A DNA stretch of 64,000 nucleotides from Asanoa sp. WMMD1127. Its GTDB lineage: Bacteria; Actinomycetota; Actinomycetes; Mycobacteriales; Micromonosporaceae. Both the position numbers and the translations under genes were made by a program. The stretch lies in NCBI RefSeq assembly GCF_029626225.1, contig NZ_JARUBP010000001.1, positions 5,704,001 to 5,768,000 of the forward strand, read 5' to 3'. Below the pieces are notes generated by a model that was not told where the DNA came from, did not search any database, and worked only from the letters and a program-made list of their open reading frames with translations. Shown piece by piece: positions 42,385 to 50,650 of the stretch (within the stretch, counting starts at the first letter, position 1; every line of letters starts with the position of its first letter).

Positions 42385-43812
42385 GTGCCTGCCACCCCCT
42401 CTGTCACCCCCTCCGTGACCTCCGGCGTCGGCCTGCGGTCCGAGCGCGGCCCCGTGCTCGCCGCCGTGATGCTCTCGACCGCGCTGGTCGCCATCGACTC
42501 GACCATCATCGCGACCGCCGTCCCGTCGGTGGTCGACGACATCGGTGGGTTCACCCAGTTCCCCTGGCTCTTCTCGGTCTATCTGCTGGCCCAGGCGGTG
42601 ACCGTGCCCGTCTACGGCAAGCTCTCCGACCTGTTCGGACGCAAGCCGGTGATCCTGTTCGGCATCGCCACGTTCTTCGTGGGCTCCGTGCTCTGCGGCC
42701 TGGCCACCAGCATGACCATGCTGATCGTCTTCCGCGTCGTGCAGGGCCTGGGCGCCGGCGGCATCGCCCCGGTGACCGTGACCATCGTCGGCGACCTCTA
42801 CACGGTGGCCGAGCGGGCCAAGGTGCAGGGCTACGTGGCCAGCGTCTGGGGCATCTCGTCGGTGGTCGGCCCGACGCTCGGTGGCGTGTTCAGCGAGTAC
42901 GTGTCCTGGCGCTGGATCTTCTTCATCAACGTCCCGCTGTGCCTGCTGGCCGCGGGGATGATCTGGCGCAGCTACCACGAGCGGCGCACGCCGGCCAAGC
43001 CGGTGATCGACTACCGGGGCGCCGTGCTGCTCACCGCCGGCCTGACACTGGTCATCCTGGGCGTGCTGGAGGGCGGGCAGGCCTGGGCCTGGGACTCGCC
43101 GGCCAGCATCGCGGTCCTCGGCATCGGCGCGCTGCTGCTGGCCGGTTTCCTGCTCGCGCAGCGCCGCACCAGCGAGCCCGTGCTGCCGCTGTGGGTGTTC
43201 CGGCGCCGGCTGCTCGTGGCCAGTGGGGTGGTCTCCGCCGGCGCGGGCGCGATCCTGCTGGGCCTGAGCTCCTACGTGCCGACGTACGCCCAGGAGGTGA
43301 TCGGCGTCGGACCGCTCGTGGCCGGCCTGGCGCTCGCGGCGCTGACGCTCGGTTGGCCGATCGCGGCGTCGCAGTCCGGCCGGCTCTACCTGCGGTTCGG
43401 GTTCCGGGCCTGCGCGCTGGCCGGCGCGAGCATCATCGTGCTCGGCAGCGCCCTGCTGCTCCTGCTCGGCGGTGGCAGCAACGTCTGGCAGGTCGGCCTG
43501 ACCTGCATGGTGATCGGCTTCGGGATGGGCCTGACCGTCAGCCCGACCCTGATCGCGTCACAGTCCAGTGTGGGCTGGACGGAACGCGGCGTGGTGACGG
43601 CCAACAACCTGTTCCTGCGCTCGGTCGGCAGCTCGCTCGGCACCGCCGTCTTCGGCGCGGTCGCCAACGCCCGGCTGCGCGGCGGCCACGACGCCGTCCG
43701 GCTCACCAGCGCCGTGCACCACGTGTTCGTCGGCGTGCTGCTGGTGGCGGTCGTGGTGGCCGGCGCCGCGTTCCTGTTCCCGCGGGGCGACGTCGCGGCG
43801 GCGGCCGAATAA
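42385..43812 (+). CDS. EmrB/QacA-type MFS drug transporter
   Basis: A 475-residue, 14-segment transporter. Motif D1 region AIDSTIIATAVPSVVDDIGG, motif A YGKLSDLFGRKPVILFG, and motif C SVVGPTLGGVFSEYVSWRWIFFINVP show the DHA2 family of proton-driven multidrug pumps. GTG at 42385 is preferred because GGTGGGA lies upstream; an ATG at 42307 would add a non-conserved 26-residue leader. No regulator gene is adjacent. Confidence 0.88.
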   Translation: MPATPSVTPSVTSGVGLRSERGPVLAAVMLSTALVAIDSTIIATAVPSVVDDIGGFTQFPWLFSVYLLAQAVTVPVYGKLSDLFGRKPVILFGIATFFVGSVLCGLATSMTMLIVFRVVQGLGAGGIAPVTVTIVGDLYTVAERAKVQGYVASVWGISSVVGPTLGGVFSEYVSWRWIFFINVPLCLLAAGMIWRSYHERRTPAKPVIDYRGAVLLTAGLTLVILGVLEGGQAWAWDSPASIAVLGIGALLLAGFLLAQRRTSEPVLPLWVFRRRLLVASGVVSAGAGAILLGLSSYVPTYAQEVIGVGPLVAGLALAALTLGWPIAASQSGRLYLRFGFRACALAGASIIVLGSALLLLLGGGSNVWQVGLTCMVIGFGMGLTVSPTLIASQSSVGWTERGVVTANNLFLRSVGSSLGTAVFGAVANARLRGGHDAVRLTSAVHHVFVGVLLVAVVVAGAAFLFPRGDVAAAAE

Positions 43813-44290
43813 CAGAAAGTTTCCGGCGACTTTCCGTTATTCATCATCGGTCTCGCGGCGGCCGGTCGAGTGACTTGTAAAGCCCGCTTATGTTCGGCTT
43901 AACCGGCCGGCCGCGGGCGCTCACCCGTACCTACATTCAGGTCCCGGCCGCCACGCGCCGACTGGCGACCGCGGGGTGCTCGCCTCCACGGCCGTGGCCG
44001 TCCCGCCGGCCGTGGCGGCGGCATCCGCCTCAAGGTCCGCTTAGGTTCGGGTTAAGGACGCACCGGACCCGCCGATCGCCTCGTAGAGTCGGGCCGCACC
44101 GCCCACCGAAAGAGGCCCCTCGATGCACCGTCCACGTTGGTCCGCCCGGTGACCTCCCGACCGCCGGACCCGCGCCGCCGCCCGCGCGTCGCTCCGCGCC
44201 GGCCGCGGCGTCGCCTGCCCTCGGCCCGCCGACCACCCCGCCGAGTGGGCTGATCCGTTTTCACCGCACCTGTCCGGATCTGCCGGTACG
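43813..44290. other. Gene-free region with a duplicated motif and a possible gene remnant
   Basis: Two copies of a 21-bp element lie here: 43884-43904 (CCGCTTATGTTCGGCTTAA...) and 44037-44057 (CCGCTTAGGTTCGGGTTAA...), identical at 17 of 21 positions and 153 bp apart. The pattern of spaced TTA words resembles binding sites of OmpR-type response regulators. Following the second copy, TAGAGT and AGAGG precede ATG 44122, whose frame stops after nine codons. This may be the 5' end of a deleted secreted-protein gene. No intact gene was found. Confidence 0.5.
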
Positions 44291-44293
44291 GTG

Positions 44294-44929
44294 ATGCCTG
44301 TGGTGCTGGCGGGGTTGGCCCGGCGCGGCGGGCGCCGGGTCACCCCGCTCTCCCTTGCCGCCTGCGCCGGCGTGGTCGACCTCGTCGCGATCGCGGCGCT
44401 GGGCGGCGCGTTCGCCAGCATCGTGACCGGCAACCTGGTCACCGTCGGGCTCGGCGTCGGCGCCACCGACGACCACGTCTTCGCGCCGCCGGCCGTGGCG
44501 GTCGGGGCCTACAGCGCCGGCGTGCTGGCCGCCCAGGCGACGATCCGGCTGCGCTGGCCCGGACACCTGCTCGCGGAGTTCGCTCTGCTGGGCGCCCTGG
44601 CCGCCGGCTTCGCCGCCACCGACGGCCGGCCGGGCCGGACCACGTCGCTGCTGCTGCTCGCGACCGCGGCGCTGGCGATGGGTGTCCAGAGTGTGGTGGC
44701 GCAGCGGATGCACGAGTCGACCACCTATCTGACCGGCACCCTGACCGGCGCGCTGCAGGAGCTCGTGTCCGGCCGGCGTGGCCGGCGCGGTGTGGCGCTC
44801 GGCCAACTGGCCGCCCTGACCGCCGGCGCCGCGGTCGCGGCCGCGCTGCTGCAGGCGGTGCGCTGGACGCCGCCGCTGCTGGCGCTGGCCCTGCTGGTGG
44901 TGGCGATCGTGGCGCGGCGCCGTGACTAA
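44294..44929 (+). CDS. DUF1275 (YoaK-like) membrane protein
   Basis: A 211-residue membrane protein with about six hydrophobic segments. The DUF1275 features are visible: CAGVVDLVAIAALGGAFASIVTGNLV at the start, AMGVQSVVAQRM in the middle followed by TTYLTGTLTGALQEL. Function unknown; a transporter-like fold is presumed. ATG at 44294 (or GTG at 44291). It ends ten bases before the next gene. Confidence 0.8.
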   Translation: MPVVLAGLARRGGRRVTPLSLAACAGVVDLVAIAALGGAFASIVTGNLVTVGLGVGATDDHVFAPPAVAVGAYSAGVLAAQATIRLRWPGHLLAEFALLGALAAGFAATDGRPGRTTSLLLLATAALAMGVQSVVAQRMHESTTYLTGTLTGALQELVSGRRGRRGVALGQLAALTAGAAVAAALLQAVRWTPPLLALALLVVAIVARRRD

Positions 44930-44938
44930 CCTGTCGGC

Positions 44939-45289
44939 ATGGCGTCTGCTGACGATGTGCGCACGCTGGCGCTCGGGCTGCCGCACGTGGTCGAGATCGA
45001 CAGCGACGGCTTCGACTTCCGGGTGGCCGACAAGGGCTTCGTCTGGTCCTATCCGGAACGCGTCCCGGGTCAGAAGCGCGTCATCCGCACCGACATCGCG
45101 GTGCTCTACGTGGGCGACGAGGCGGAGAAGCAGGCCCTGTTGCTCGGCGAGCCGGACCTCTTCTTCACGACGCCGGCGTACGACGGCCTGCCGCTGGTGA
45201 TGCTCCGCCTGGCGCACGTCGACGTCGACCGCCTGCGCGAGCTGGTCACCGACGCGTGGCACATGCGCGCGCCCGCCGACTTCTCCTGA
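44939..45289 (+). CDS. MmcQ/YjbR-family protein, leaderless start
   Basis: A 116-residue protein of the MmcQ/YjbR double-wing fold (start VRTLALGLPHVVE, DKGFVWSYPERVPGQ, end LRELVTDAWHMRAP), a family with a cyclophilin-like DNA-binding-type fold and unknown role. The ATG at 44939 is preceded by TAACCT with six bases between and lacks a ribosome site, which is the pattern of a leaderless mRNA promoter located inside the end of the DUF1275 gene. Confidence 0.82.
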   Translation: MASADDVRTLALGLPHVVEIDSDGFDFRVADKGFVWSYPERVPGQKRVIRTDIAVLYVGDEAEKQALLLGEPDLFFTTPAYDGLPLVMLRLAHVDVDRLRELVTDAWHMRAPADFS

Positions 45290-45308
45290 GCCCCTTGACG
45301 CCCGAACG

Positions 45309-45340
45309 ACAACCGATAGGTTGTACAACCAACAGGTTGT
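45309..45340. promoter_or_regulatory. Back-to-back tandem operator upstream of the DUF998 gene
   Basis: ACAACCgataGGTTGT (45309-45324) is followed with no gap by ACAACCaacaGGTTGT (45325-45340). Both are perfect six-base inverted repeats with four-base spacers, typical of TetR-family operators. The pair sits 23 bp before the ATG at 45363. No TetR gene lies next to it. Confidence 0.8.
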
Positions 45341-45362
45341 TTAGAGAGTCGGGCGGTGCTCC

Positions 45363-46043
45363 ATGGTCGATGACAAGCAAGCGAGAGGCGCGTTGGCGGC
45401 CGGTGCCGTGGCCGGACCTTTGTTCGTCGGTTCGTCCGTCGTGCAGGGTCTGCTGCGGCCCGGGTTCTCCTTCACCCAGCACCCGCCCAGCGCGCTCGCG
45501 CTGGGCGCGGCCGGCTGGGTCCAGACCGTGACGTTCGTGGTCGCCGGTTGCCTCTTCGTCCGCGGCGCGTGGGGTCTGCGGCGGGTGATGACCGGGCCGG
45601 GAGCGAGGTGGGCGCCGCGGCTGATCGCCGTGTTCGGCGCCGCGCTGGTCGCCGGCGGGGTGTTCCGCATGGACCCGGCGTTCGGCTTCCCGCCGGGCAC
45701 GCCGCCCGGAGCGGGCGACAGCGTGTCGTGGCACGCCGCCGTGCACGGCGTGCTCTTCCCGCTCGGTTTTGCCGCGCTCGTCGCGGTCGCGTTCGTCATG
45801 GCCCACCGGTTCCGCCGGCAGGGGCGCCGTGGCTGGCAGTGGAGCGGCATCGGCACCGGACCGCTCGCTCTCGCGCTGTGCCTGTGGCCCAACCTCGCCG
45901 CCCGCCCGGACGGCCGGTTCCTGCCGATGTGGTTCGGCGTGGCCGCGGCCTTCCTCTGGACCAGCGCGGTCATCGCCGACGCGCGGCGTCAGGTCATGCC
46001 GACCCGTCCAGCCGTGACCGACGCCCACCCTCGCCGGATCTGA
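45363..46043 (+). CDS. DUF998 family membrane protein
   Basis: A 226-residue integral membrane protein with about six segments (GALAAGAVAGPLFVGSSVVQG at the start), and the family's FSFTQHPPSALALGAAGWVQ loop and VFRMDPAFGFPPG region. Similar proteins are usually encoded next to a TetR regulator in actinomycetes, which is absent here. Function is unknown. Expression is presumably controlled through the tandem inverted repeats just upstream. Confidence 0.82.
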   Translation: MVDDKQARGALAAGAVAGPLFVGSSVVQGLLRPGFSFTQHPPSALALGAAGWVQTVTFVVAGCLFVRGAWGLRRVMTGPGARWAPRLIAVFGAALVAGGVFRMDPAFGFPPGTPPGAGDSVSWHAAVHGVLFPLGFAALVAVAFVMAHRFRRQGRRGWQWSGIGTGPLALALCLWPNLAARPDGRFLPMWFGVAAAFLWTSAVIADARRQVMPTRPAVTDAHPRRI

Positions 46044-46081
46044 CAGGATCGGGCGGTACGCGACGGAGGGGAGCCGGGCTC

Positions 46082-46567
46082 ATGACGCGCATCGTTGCCT
46101 ACGAGCCGAGGTACCGTGCCGCTCTGCTCGAGTTGTCCATGCGGGCCTGGGAGCCGGTGTTCCCGATGATGGCGGACGACGTGCCCGCCTTCGTCTACGA
46201 GTCGTTCTGGCCCAACGGGTGGCGCGAGCGCCAGCACCACGAGCTCGCCGCGGTCATGGACGGCGAGCCGGAGCACATCGACGTCGCGCTCGACGGCGAC
46301 CAACCGACGGGCTGGGTGTGCACGCGGCTGCACCCCGAGGACAACATGGGCGAGATCCACGTGATCGCCGTCGACCCGCGCCACCAGCGGCGAGGTGTCG
46401 GTCGCGCCCTCATGGAGCGGTCGTTCGCCCGGGTACGCGAGGCCGGGATGCGGATGGTCATGGTCGAGACCGGCGGCGACAGCGGGCACGCCCCGGCCCG
46501 GGCGGTCTACGAGTCCGCGGGCTTCGAGCGCTGGCCGGTCGCCCGCTACTTCAAGGACCTCGCCTAG
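46082..46567 (+). CDS. GNAT-family N-acetyltransferase
   Basis: A 161-residue acetyltransferase. Acetyl-CoA binding motif VIAVDPRHQRRGVGRALMERSF, preceded by the beta strand MGEIHVI, and followed by a late AVYESAGFERWPVARYFK. It starts at ATG 46082 with GGAGGGG upstream. Substrate is unknown. Its stop overlaps the convergent ligase gene by four bases. Confidence 0.88.
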   Translation: MTRIVAYEPRYRAALLELSMRAWEPVFPMMADDVPAFVYESFWPNGWRERQHHELAAVMDGEPEHIDVALDGDQPTGWVCTRLHPEDNMGEIHVIAVDPRHQRRGVGRALMERSFARVREAGMRMVMVETGGDSGHAPARAVYESAGFERWPVARYFKDLA

Positions 46568-47592
46568 TCCTCGACGCCGAGCAGCGGCACGTCGTAGACG
46601 GACAGGTCGCGGCGCGGGCGGACGTAGTGCACCGGGTGGCGGTAGCGGCCCTGGTCGACGGCGGTGTCGACGAGCAGCTCCGCGACGACCTCGGGTTCGA
46701 CCTGGGCGTACCGCTGCGGCTCCGGGCGTTGCCACGATCCCGACCAGGCCGCCGGCAGCGGTTGGGGCCACGGGTGGGCCACCGGGGCGCCGCGGCGGCG
46801 GGCGGCCGGCGGGGAGAGCAGCGGCGCCAGCTCGACCCGCTGCTCGTCGGTCAGCGGCAGCGACCGGCCGAGGTAGCGCAGCCGGCCACCGGCGTCGAAC
46901 CGGCCCACCAGGACGGTCTGCGGCGCACTCGGCCAGCCGGTCACGCCGCCGATGACCGCCTCGGCGGTGGTGCGGACGCGCAGCTTGCGCCAGCCGCCGC
47001 GGCCGGCCCGGTAACGCTGGTCGCGGCGCTTGGCGACGACGCCCTCGATGCCGGTGCTGGTCCACGTGTCGATCCACTCGCGGGCGACGGCGGGGCTGGT
47101 GGTGTGCGGGCAGAGCACGAGCTGGTTGGGCACGTCGGCGAGCAGCCGTTCGAGGTGCTGCCGGCGCTCGGCCAGCGGCGCCGGCAGCAGCGACTGCTCC
47201 GGCGTGGCCAGCAGGTCGAAGACGACGAAGTGGGCGGGGTAGCGGTGGGCCAGCCGCAGGGCGTGCCGACCGGCGGCGGCGCGGCGCTGGAGCAGCGCGA
47301 AGCTGGACCGCTCCCGGTCCTCGTCCCAGACGACGAGCTCACCGTCGAGGACCGTGCCGGCCGGGACCGTCTCGCGCAGGGCCCGGGTGATGTCGGGGAA
47401 CTGCAGGCCGATGGGGTGCCCGTTGCGGGTCTGCAGCTGCACCCGGCCGTCCCGCACCCAGGCGACCTGCCGCCAACCGTCCCATTTCGGCTCGTACGCC
47501 CAACCCGGCCCGACCGGCAGCTCCGGCACCGAGGTCGCCACCATCGGCGCGAGCGGGTAGCGCAGGCTCGCGCGGTCGCGTTCCGCCGCCAC
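46564..47592 (-). CDS. ATP-dependent DNA ligase (LigC-like)
   Basis: A 342-residue ligase. Adenylation motif I with the catalytic Lys is in YEPKWDGWRQV, motif III VLDGELVVWD, motif IV GIEGVVAKRRDQRY, motif V RKLRVRTT. An OB-fold domain follows (TVLVGRFDAGGRLRYLGRS). There are no nuclease or polymerase domains, so it is a stand-alone LigC-like end-joining or repair ligase rather than a full LigD. GTG at 47592 follows GAGAGG closely. Confidence 0.88.
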   Translation of the reverse strand: MAAERDRASLRYPLAPMVATSVPELPVGPGWAYEPKWDGWRQVAWVRDGRVQLQTRNGHPIGLQFPDITRALRETVPAGTVLDGELVVWDEDRERSSFALLQRRAAAGRHALRLAHRYPAHFVVFDLLATPEQSLLPAPLAERRQHLERLLADVPNQLVLCPHTTSPAVAREWIDTWTSTGIEGVVAKRRDQRYRAGRGGWRKLRVRTTAEAVIGGVTGWPSAPQTVLVGRFDAGGRLRYLGRSLPLTDEQRVELAPLLSPPAARRRGAPVAHPWPQPLPAAWSGSWQRPEPQRYAQVEPEVVAELLVDTAVDQGRYRHPVHYVRPRRDLSVYDVPLLGVED

Positions 47593-47653
47593 CTCTCGAT
47601 CGAACGCCCGCCCGTGCGCCCGGCGTGCGCAGATGGACCGGAACGAATGCCGG

Positions 47654-48799
47654 TCACACCTGCGGCGGGTTGTCCGGGACGAGCAGGGTGGCGATCTCCC
47701 TGCCCAGCGGCAGCGCGTTGTCGACGTCGGCGTCGGACGTGGGCCCCAGCGTCACGTAGGCGACGACCAGGGTCCGCGTCTGCGTGTCGTAGTAGACGAC
47801 ACCGTGGTAGCCGCCGTAGGCCGGGTTCATGAAGAACCAGCTGCCGGCGTGCCCCACACCGTAGGCGAAGTACTTGTCCTCCGTGAGCGCACCGAGGCCC
47901 GCCGTCGAGGGCGCCATCATGGCCTCGTGCTGCTCCGGGGTGAGCAGCGTGCCGTCGGCCAGGGCGCGGATCCAGGTGGCCACGTCGGCGACCGTCGTCG
48001 TCATGTTGCCACTGTGGAGGAACGCCGTCGGGTTCCAGAACGAGGAGTCCTCGAAGACGCCGCGCTCGTTGGTGTAGCCGTGCAGGTAGGGCTCGTCGAT
48101 CTGCGCCGTCAGCACGACATTACTGTCGTCCATGGACAGTGGGTCGAGGATGCGCTCCCGCAGCAGGTCCGCGAGAGGCTCGCCGGTCGCCTTCTCCAAC
48201 ACCTGGCCCAGCAGGACGAGATCGCTGTGGGCGTACGCGAAGTCCGTGCCGGGCGCGAAGAGCGGGGGTCGCTCGTTGGCCAGCGCGATCAGCTGCTCGC
48301 CGGTGAACCCAGTGAACGGGTTGGCGTAGAACTGCTTCAGGAAGTTGGGGTTGGTCACGTAGTCCGAGACGCCCGACGTGCTGCTGGCCAGCATCCTGGG
48401 GGTGATCTCGGCCGCGCGCGGGAAGTCGGGCAGCCACGTCGCGAGAGGCGCGTCCTGGTCGAGCACGCCTTCGCCGTCGAGCTGGAGCAGCACGGTGGAG
48501 AGCATCGGCTCCATCGGCTGACCGATCCGCACCCGCATGTCGGTGGCGGCCGGCAGGCCGATGGGCGAGTCGCCGACGGCGCCCGTGGCGACCAGCTCGT
48601 CGCCCTGCCACACGCCGTACACCGCGCCCGTGAGGTCCTGGTCCCGCAGGTTCCGTTCGACGATCTCGGCGACCCGCTCGGCGGTCGGATCGGCGACCTG
48701 CTCGGGCGGGGCGCCGTCGCTCGCACTGATGAGGCCGACGGCGAGAGCCGCGACGCAGAGGGTGGACGGCCAACGCCGCAGCCGGCTCGAAACGATCAT
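47654..48799 (-). CDS. Secreted beta-lactamase/DD-peptidase-fold protein without the SxxK motif
   Basis: A 381-residue exported protein (hydrophobic STLCVAALAVGLISAS then mature chain) of the class C beta-lactamase-related family. The helix that should hold the nucleophile reads RIGQPMEPMLSTVLLQL: the expected G-S-x-x-K is G-Q-P-M-E (Gln94, Glu97), so both catalytic Ser and Lys are replaced. The second motif reads FAYAHSDLVLLG (Y-x-H rather than Y-x-N). The rest of the fold is well conserved (MTTTVADVATWIRAL, YGVGHAGSWF). It is likely a pseudoenzyme, perhaps a binding or scaffold protein. It is divergent from the SRPBCC gene and shares the ArsR operator region. Confidence 0.8.
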   Translation of the reverse strand: MIVSSRLRRWPSTLCVAALAVGLISASDGAPPEQVADPTAERVAEIVERNLRDQDLTGAVYGVWQGDELVATGAVGDSPIGLPAATDMRVRIGQPMEPMLSTVLLQLDGEGVLDQDAPLATWLPDFPRAAEITPRMLASSTSGVSDYVTNPNFLKQFYANPFTGFTGEQLIALANERPPLFAPGTDFAYAHSDLVLLGQVLEKATGEPLADLLRERILDPLSMDDSNVVLTAQIDEPYLHGYTNERGVFEDSSFWNPTAFLHSGNMTTTVADVATWIRALADGTLLTPEQHEAMMAPSTAGLGALTEDKYFAYGVGHAGSWFFMNPAYGGYHGVVYYDTQTRTLVVAYVTLGPTSDADVDNALPLGREIATLLVPDNPPQV

Positions 48800-48887
48800 C
48801 GACGGCCTTCCTTTACGGAGAAACGAAGGAGCCTCGTGTTCGTGAAGTTACCGGCAGTGACCTTGGGGTGACGGTGTTTTGCCAAAC

Positions 48888-48947
48888 GCAACCGATGGTT
48901 GCGCATAACGATGATCGCGGGTAGCCTCTGGAGCAACCAAAGGTTGC
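48888..48947. promoter_or_regulatory. Two ArsR-type operators
   Basis: GCAACCgatGGTTGC (48888-48902) and GCAACCaaaGGTTGC (48933-48947) are perfect six-base inverted repeats with three-base spacers, 45 bp apart centre to centre. The second ends ten bases before the SRPBCC start. They probably bind the ArsR encoded next to it, and could also affect the divergent beta-lactamase-fold gene. Confidence 0.8.
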
Positions 48948-48957
48948 GAAAGGTCGC

Positions 48958-49419
48958 ATGAGCATGGAGTACGGATCGATCGAGCGGGACATCCACGTCG
49001 ACGCCTCGCCGGAGGTGGTCTTCGAGGTGATCAGTCGGCCGGAGCACATCCAGGAGTGGTGGCCCGACGAGGCGCGCTTCGACCCGGTTCCCGGGGCGCC
49101 GGGCGAGCTCGTCTGGCACGACGCGGACAGCGGCGACACGATGACCGTCGCGCTCTCCGTCGTCGAGGTGGACCCGCCGAAGCGGTTCTCGTTCCGGTGG
49201 GCCTACGCGGAGCCGGAGCGGGCCGGGCCGGCGCTGCTGGTCACCTTCGACCTGCTGCCGGCCGGCGGCGGCACCCGGATCCGGATGACCGAGACCGGCT
49301 TCCGCGAGATGGGCTGGGAGGTCGCGGTCCTCGAGGAGCAGTACCGCGAGCACGTCGAGGGCTGGGACCGCTTCCTGCCCGCGCTGGGGAGCTATGTCGC
49401 GCGGGTGTCGTCGTCATGA
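48958..49419 (+). CDS. SRPBCC/AHSA1 domain protein
   Basis: A 153-residue START-like lipid/ligand-binding fold: IERDIHVDASPEVVFEVISR, HIQEWWPDEARF, KRFSFRWAY, and the C-terminal helix EQYREHVEGWDRFLPALGSY. Such AHSA1 proteins are commonly co-encoded with ArsR repressors. It is first in a three-gene operon; the stop overlaps the ArsR ATG by four bases (ATGA). Confidence 0.88.
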   Translation: MSMEYGSIERDIHVDASPEVVFEVISRPEHIQEWWPDEARFDPVPGAPGELVWHDADSGDTMTVALSVVEVDPPKRFSFRWAYAEPERAGPALLVTFDLLPAGGGTRIRMTETGFREMGWEVAVLEEQYREHVEGWDRFLPALGSYVARVSSS

Positions 49420-49763
49420 GCACCGCGGTCGACGACGACCTGTGGTCGGCGATCGGCGACCCGACCCGGCGCACGATGATCGACCTGCTGTTGGCCGGCG
49501 GCCCGGGCACGGCGACGTCGCTGAGCGACCGCCTGCCGGTCACCCGCCAGGCCGTGGCCAAGCACCTGGCCGTGCTCGACCGGGTCGGGCTGGTGCACGG
49601 CGCGCCGGCCGGGCGTGAGCGCCGCTACCGGGTCGACGAGGCCCAGCTCGCCCGCGCCGTCGCCCAACTTTCGGCGGTCGGTGCCAGCTGGGACGCCCGG
49701 CTGCGCCGCATCAAGCGGATCGCCGAGGCGATCCACCGCAACCGTGAGTCCGAAGGAGACTGA
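49416..49763 (+). CDS. ArsR-family regulator
   Basis: A 115-residue winged-helix repressor: LWSAIGDPTRRTMIDLLL, LSDRLPVTRQAVAKHLAVLD (recognition helix), VHGAPAGRERRYRVDE. It has no metal-binding Cys pair, as expected of the non-metal subgroup that pairs with SRPBCC proteins. It is likely autoregulated through the two inverted repeats upstream of the operon. Confidence 0.9.
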   Translation: MSTAVDDDLWSAIGDPTRRTMIDLLLAGGPGTATSLSDRLPVTRQAVAKHLAVLDRVGLVHGAPAGRERRYRVDEAQLARAVAQLSAVGASWDARLRRIKRIAEAIHRNRESEGD

Positions 49764-49766
49764 GAC

Positions 49767-50210
49767 ATGGTGGACATCCTGCACAGGGTGGGCATGGTCG
49801 CGCCGCTCGACGACGTCTATCAGGCGATCGCGACGCCGGAGGGCATCGCCGGCTGGTGGACCGTCGACACGGTCGGCAAGAGCGAGGTCGGTGGGCAACT
49901 GGTGTTCCGGTTCGGCGACCTCGGCGGTTTCGACATGGAGGTGCTCGAGCTCGACCCCACCGGCCGCGTGCGGTGGCGGGTCACCGACGGGCCGGCCGAG
50001 TGGATCGGCACGGAGGTGGACTGGCGGCTCGAGCGACGCGGCGACTGGACGGTCGTGCTGTTCACACACGCCGGGTGGCGCGAACCCGTCGAGTTCATGC
50101 ACCACTGCAGCACCAAGTGGGCGACGTTCCTGCTGAGCCTCAAGGACCTGGTCGAGACCGGTCGCGGCCGGCCGGCGCCCGACGACGTGCGGATCAGCGA
50201 CTGGCACTGA
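49767..50210 (+). CDS. Second SRPBCC-domain protein
   Basis: A 147-residue START-like protein (ILHRVGMVAPLDDVYQAIAT, GIAGWWTVDTVG, a C-terminal FMHHCSTKWATFLLSLKDLVE helix). It begins three bases after the ArsR stop, with GAAGGAG as ribosome site, so it is the third member of the operon. Two SRPBCC proteins flanking one ArsR suggest that they share a ligand or act as a pair. Confidence 0.87.
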   Translation: MVDILHRVGMVAPLDDVYQAIATPEGIAGWWTVDTVGKSEVGGQLVFRFGDLGGFDMEVLELDPTGRVRWRVTDGPAEWIGTEVDWRLERRGDWTVVLFTHAGWREPVEFMHHCSTKWATFLLSLKDLVETGRGRPAPDDVRISDWH

Positions 50211-50232
50211 GCCTGTCACGTTCCCGGCCGCT

Positions 50233-50254
50233 GTCTCGTCCGACGGGGCGAGAC
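50233..50254. promoter_or_regulatory. Inverted repeat upstream of the DUF6220 gene
   Basis: GTCTCG at 50233-50238 and CGAGAC at 50249-50254 are perfect arms with a ten-base spacer that can extend through C-C/G-G. It may be an operator for a TetR-type factor, or a terminator for the ArsR operon. Position 22 bp before the next start codon slightly favours an operator. Confidence 0.5.
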
Positions 50255-50275
50255 AACGGATCCGGGGGAGGAAAC

Positions 50276-50650
50276 GTGCGGAAAGCGTTCGTCGGCCTGT
50301 CGGCCCTGCTCGTGCTGGTCGTGGTGGCCCAGTTCTACTTCGCCGCGACCGGCGCGTTCGGCAGTGACTTCGCGGCCCACCTGGCGCTCGGCTGGGCGGT
50401 GTTCTTCCTGCCGGTCGTCCTGGTGCTCGTGGCGGCGGCCGGCCGGCTGCCGGGGCGGCTGATCGGGCTGCCGGCCCTCGTCGCGGGGCTGGCCGCGCTG
50501 CAGGTGGGCATCGCCGCGGTGGCCGACGCGCTGGGCGACGACAGCACCGCCGGTGTGCTGGTGTTCGGCCTGCACGCGGTCAACGGCCTGGCCATCCTGG
50601 GGGTTTCGGTCGCCATCCTGCGCGCGACCCTGGAGCGGGCTCTCGAGTGA
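50276..50650 (+). CDS. DUF6220-type small membrane protein
   Basis: A 124-residue protein with four hydrophobic segments (VGLSALLVLVVVAQFYFAAT, AHLALGWAVFFLPVVLVLVA, and two more) and little else. GTG at 50276 has GGGGGAGG upstream. It fits the DUF6220 family by pattern, and function is unknown. Its final codons are part of the stem of a perfect terminator hairpin. Confidence 0.72.
   Translation: MRKAFVGLSALLVLVVVAQFYFAATGAFGSDFAAHLALGWAVFFLPVVLVLVAAAGRLPGRLIGLPALVAGLAALQVGIAAVADALGDDSTAGVLVFGLHAVNGLAILGVSVAILRATLERALE

Noticed and set aside
43890-44294. A 134-codon frame in the 43.8-44.3 kb gap
   Set aside because: Arg/Pro-rich, crosses the duplicated 21-bp elements, and has no ribosome site.
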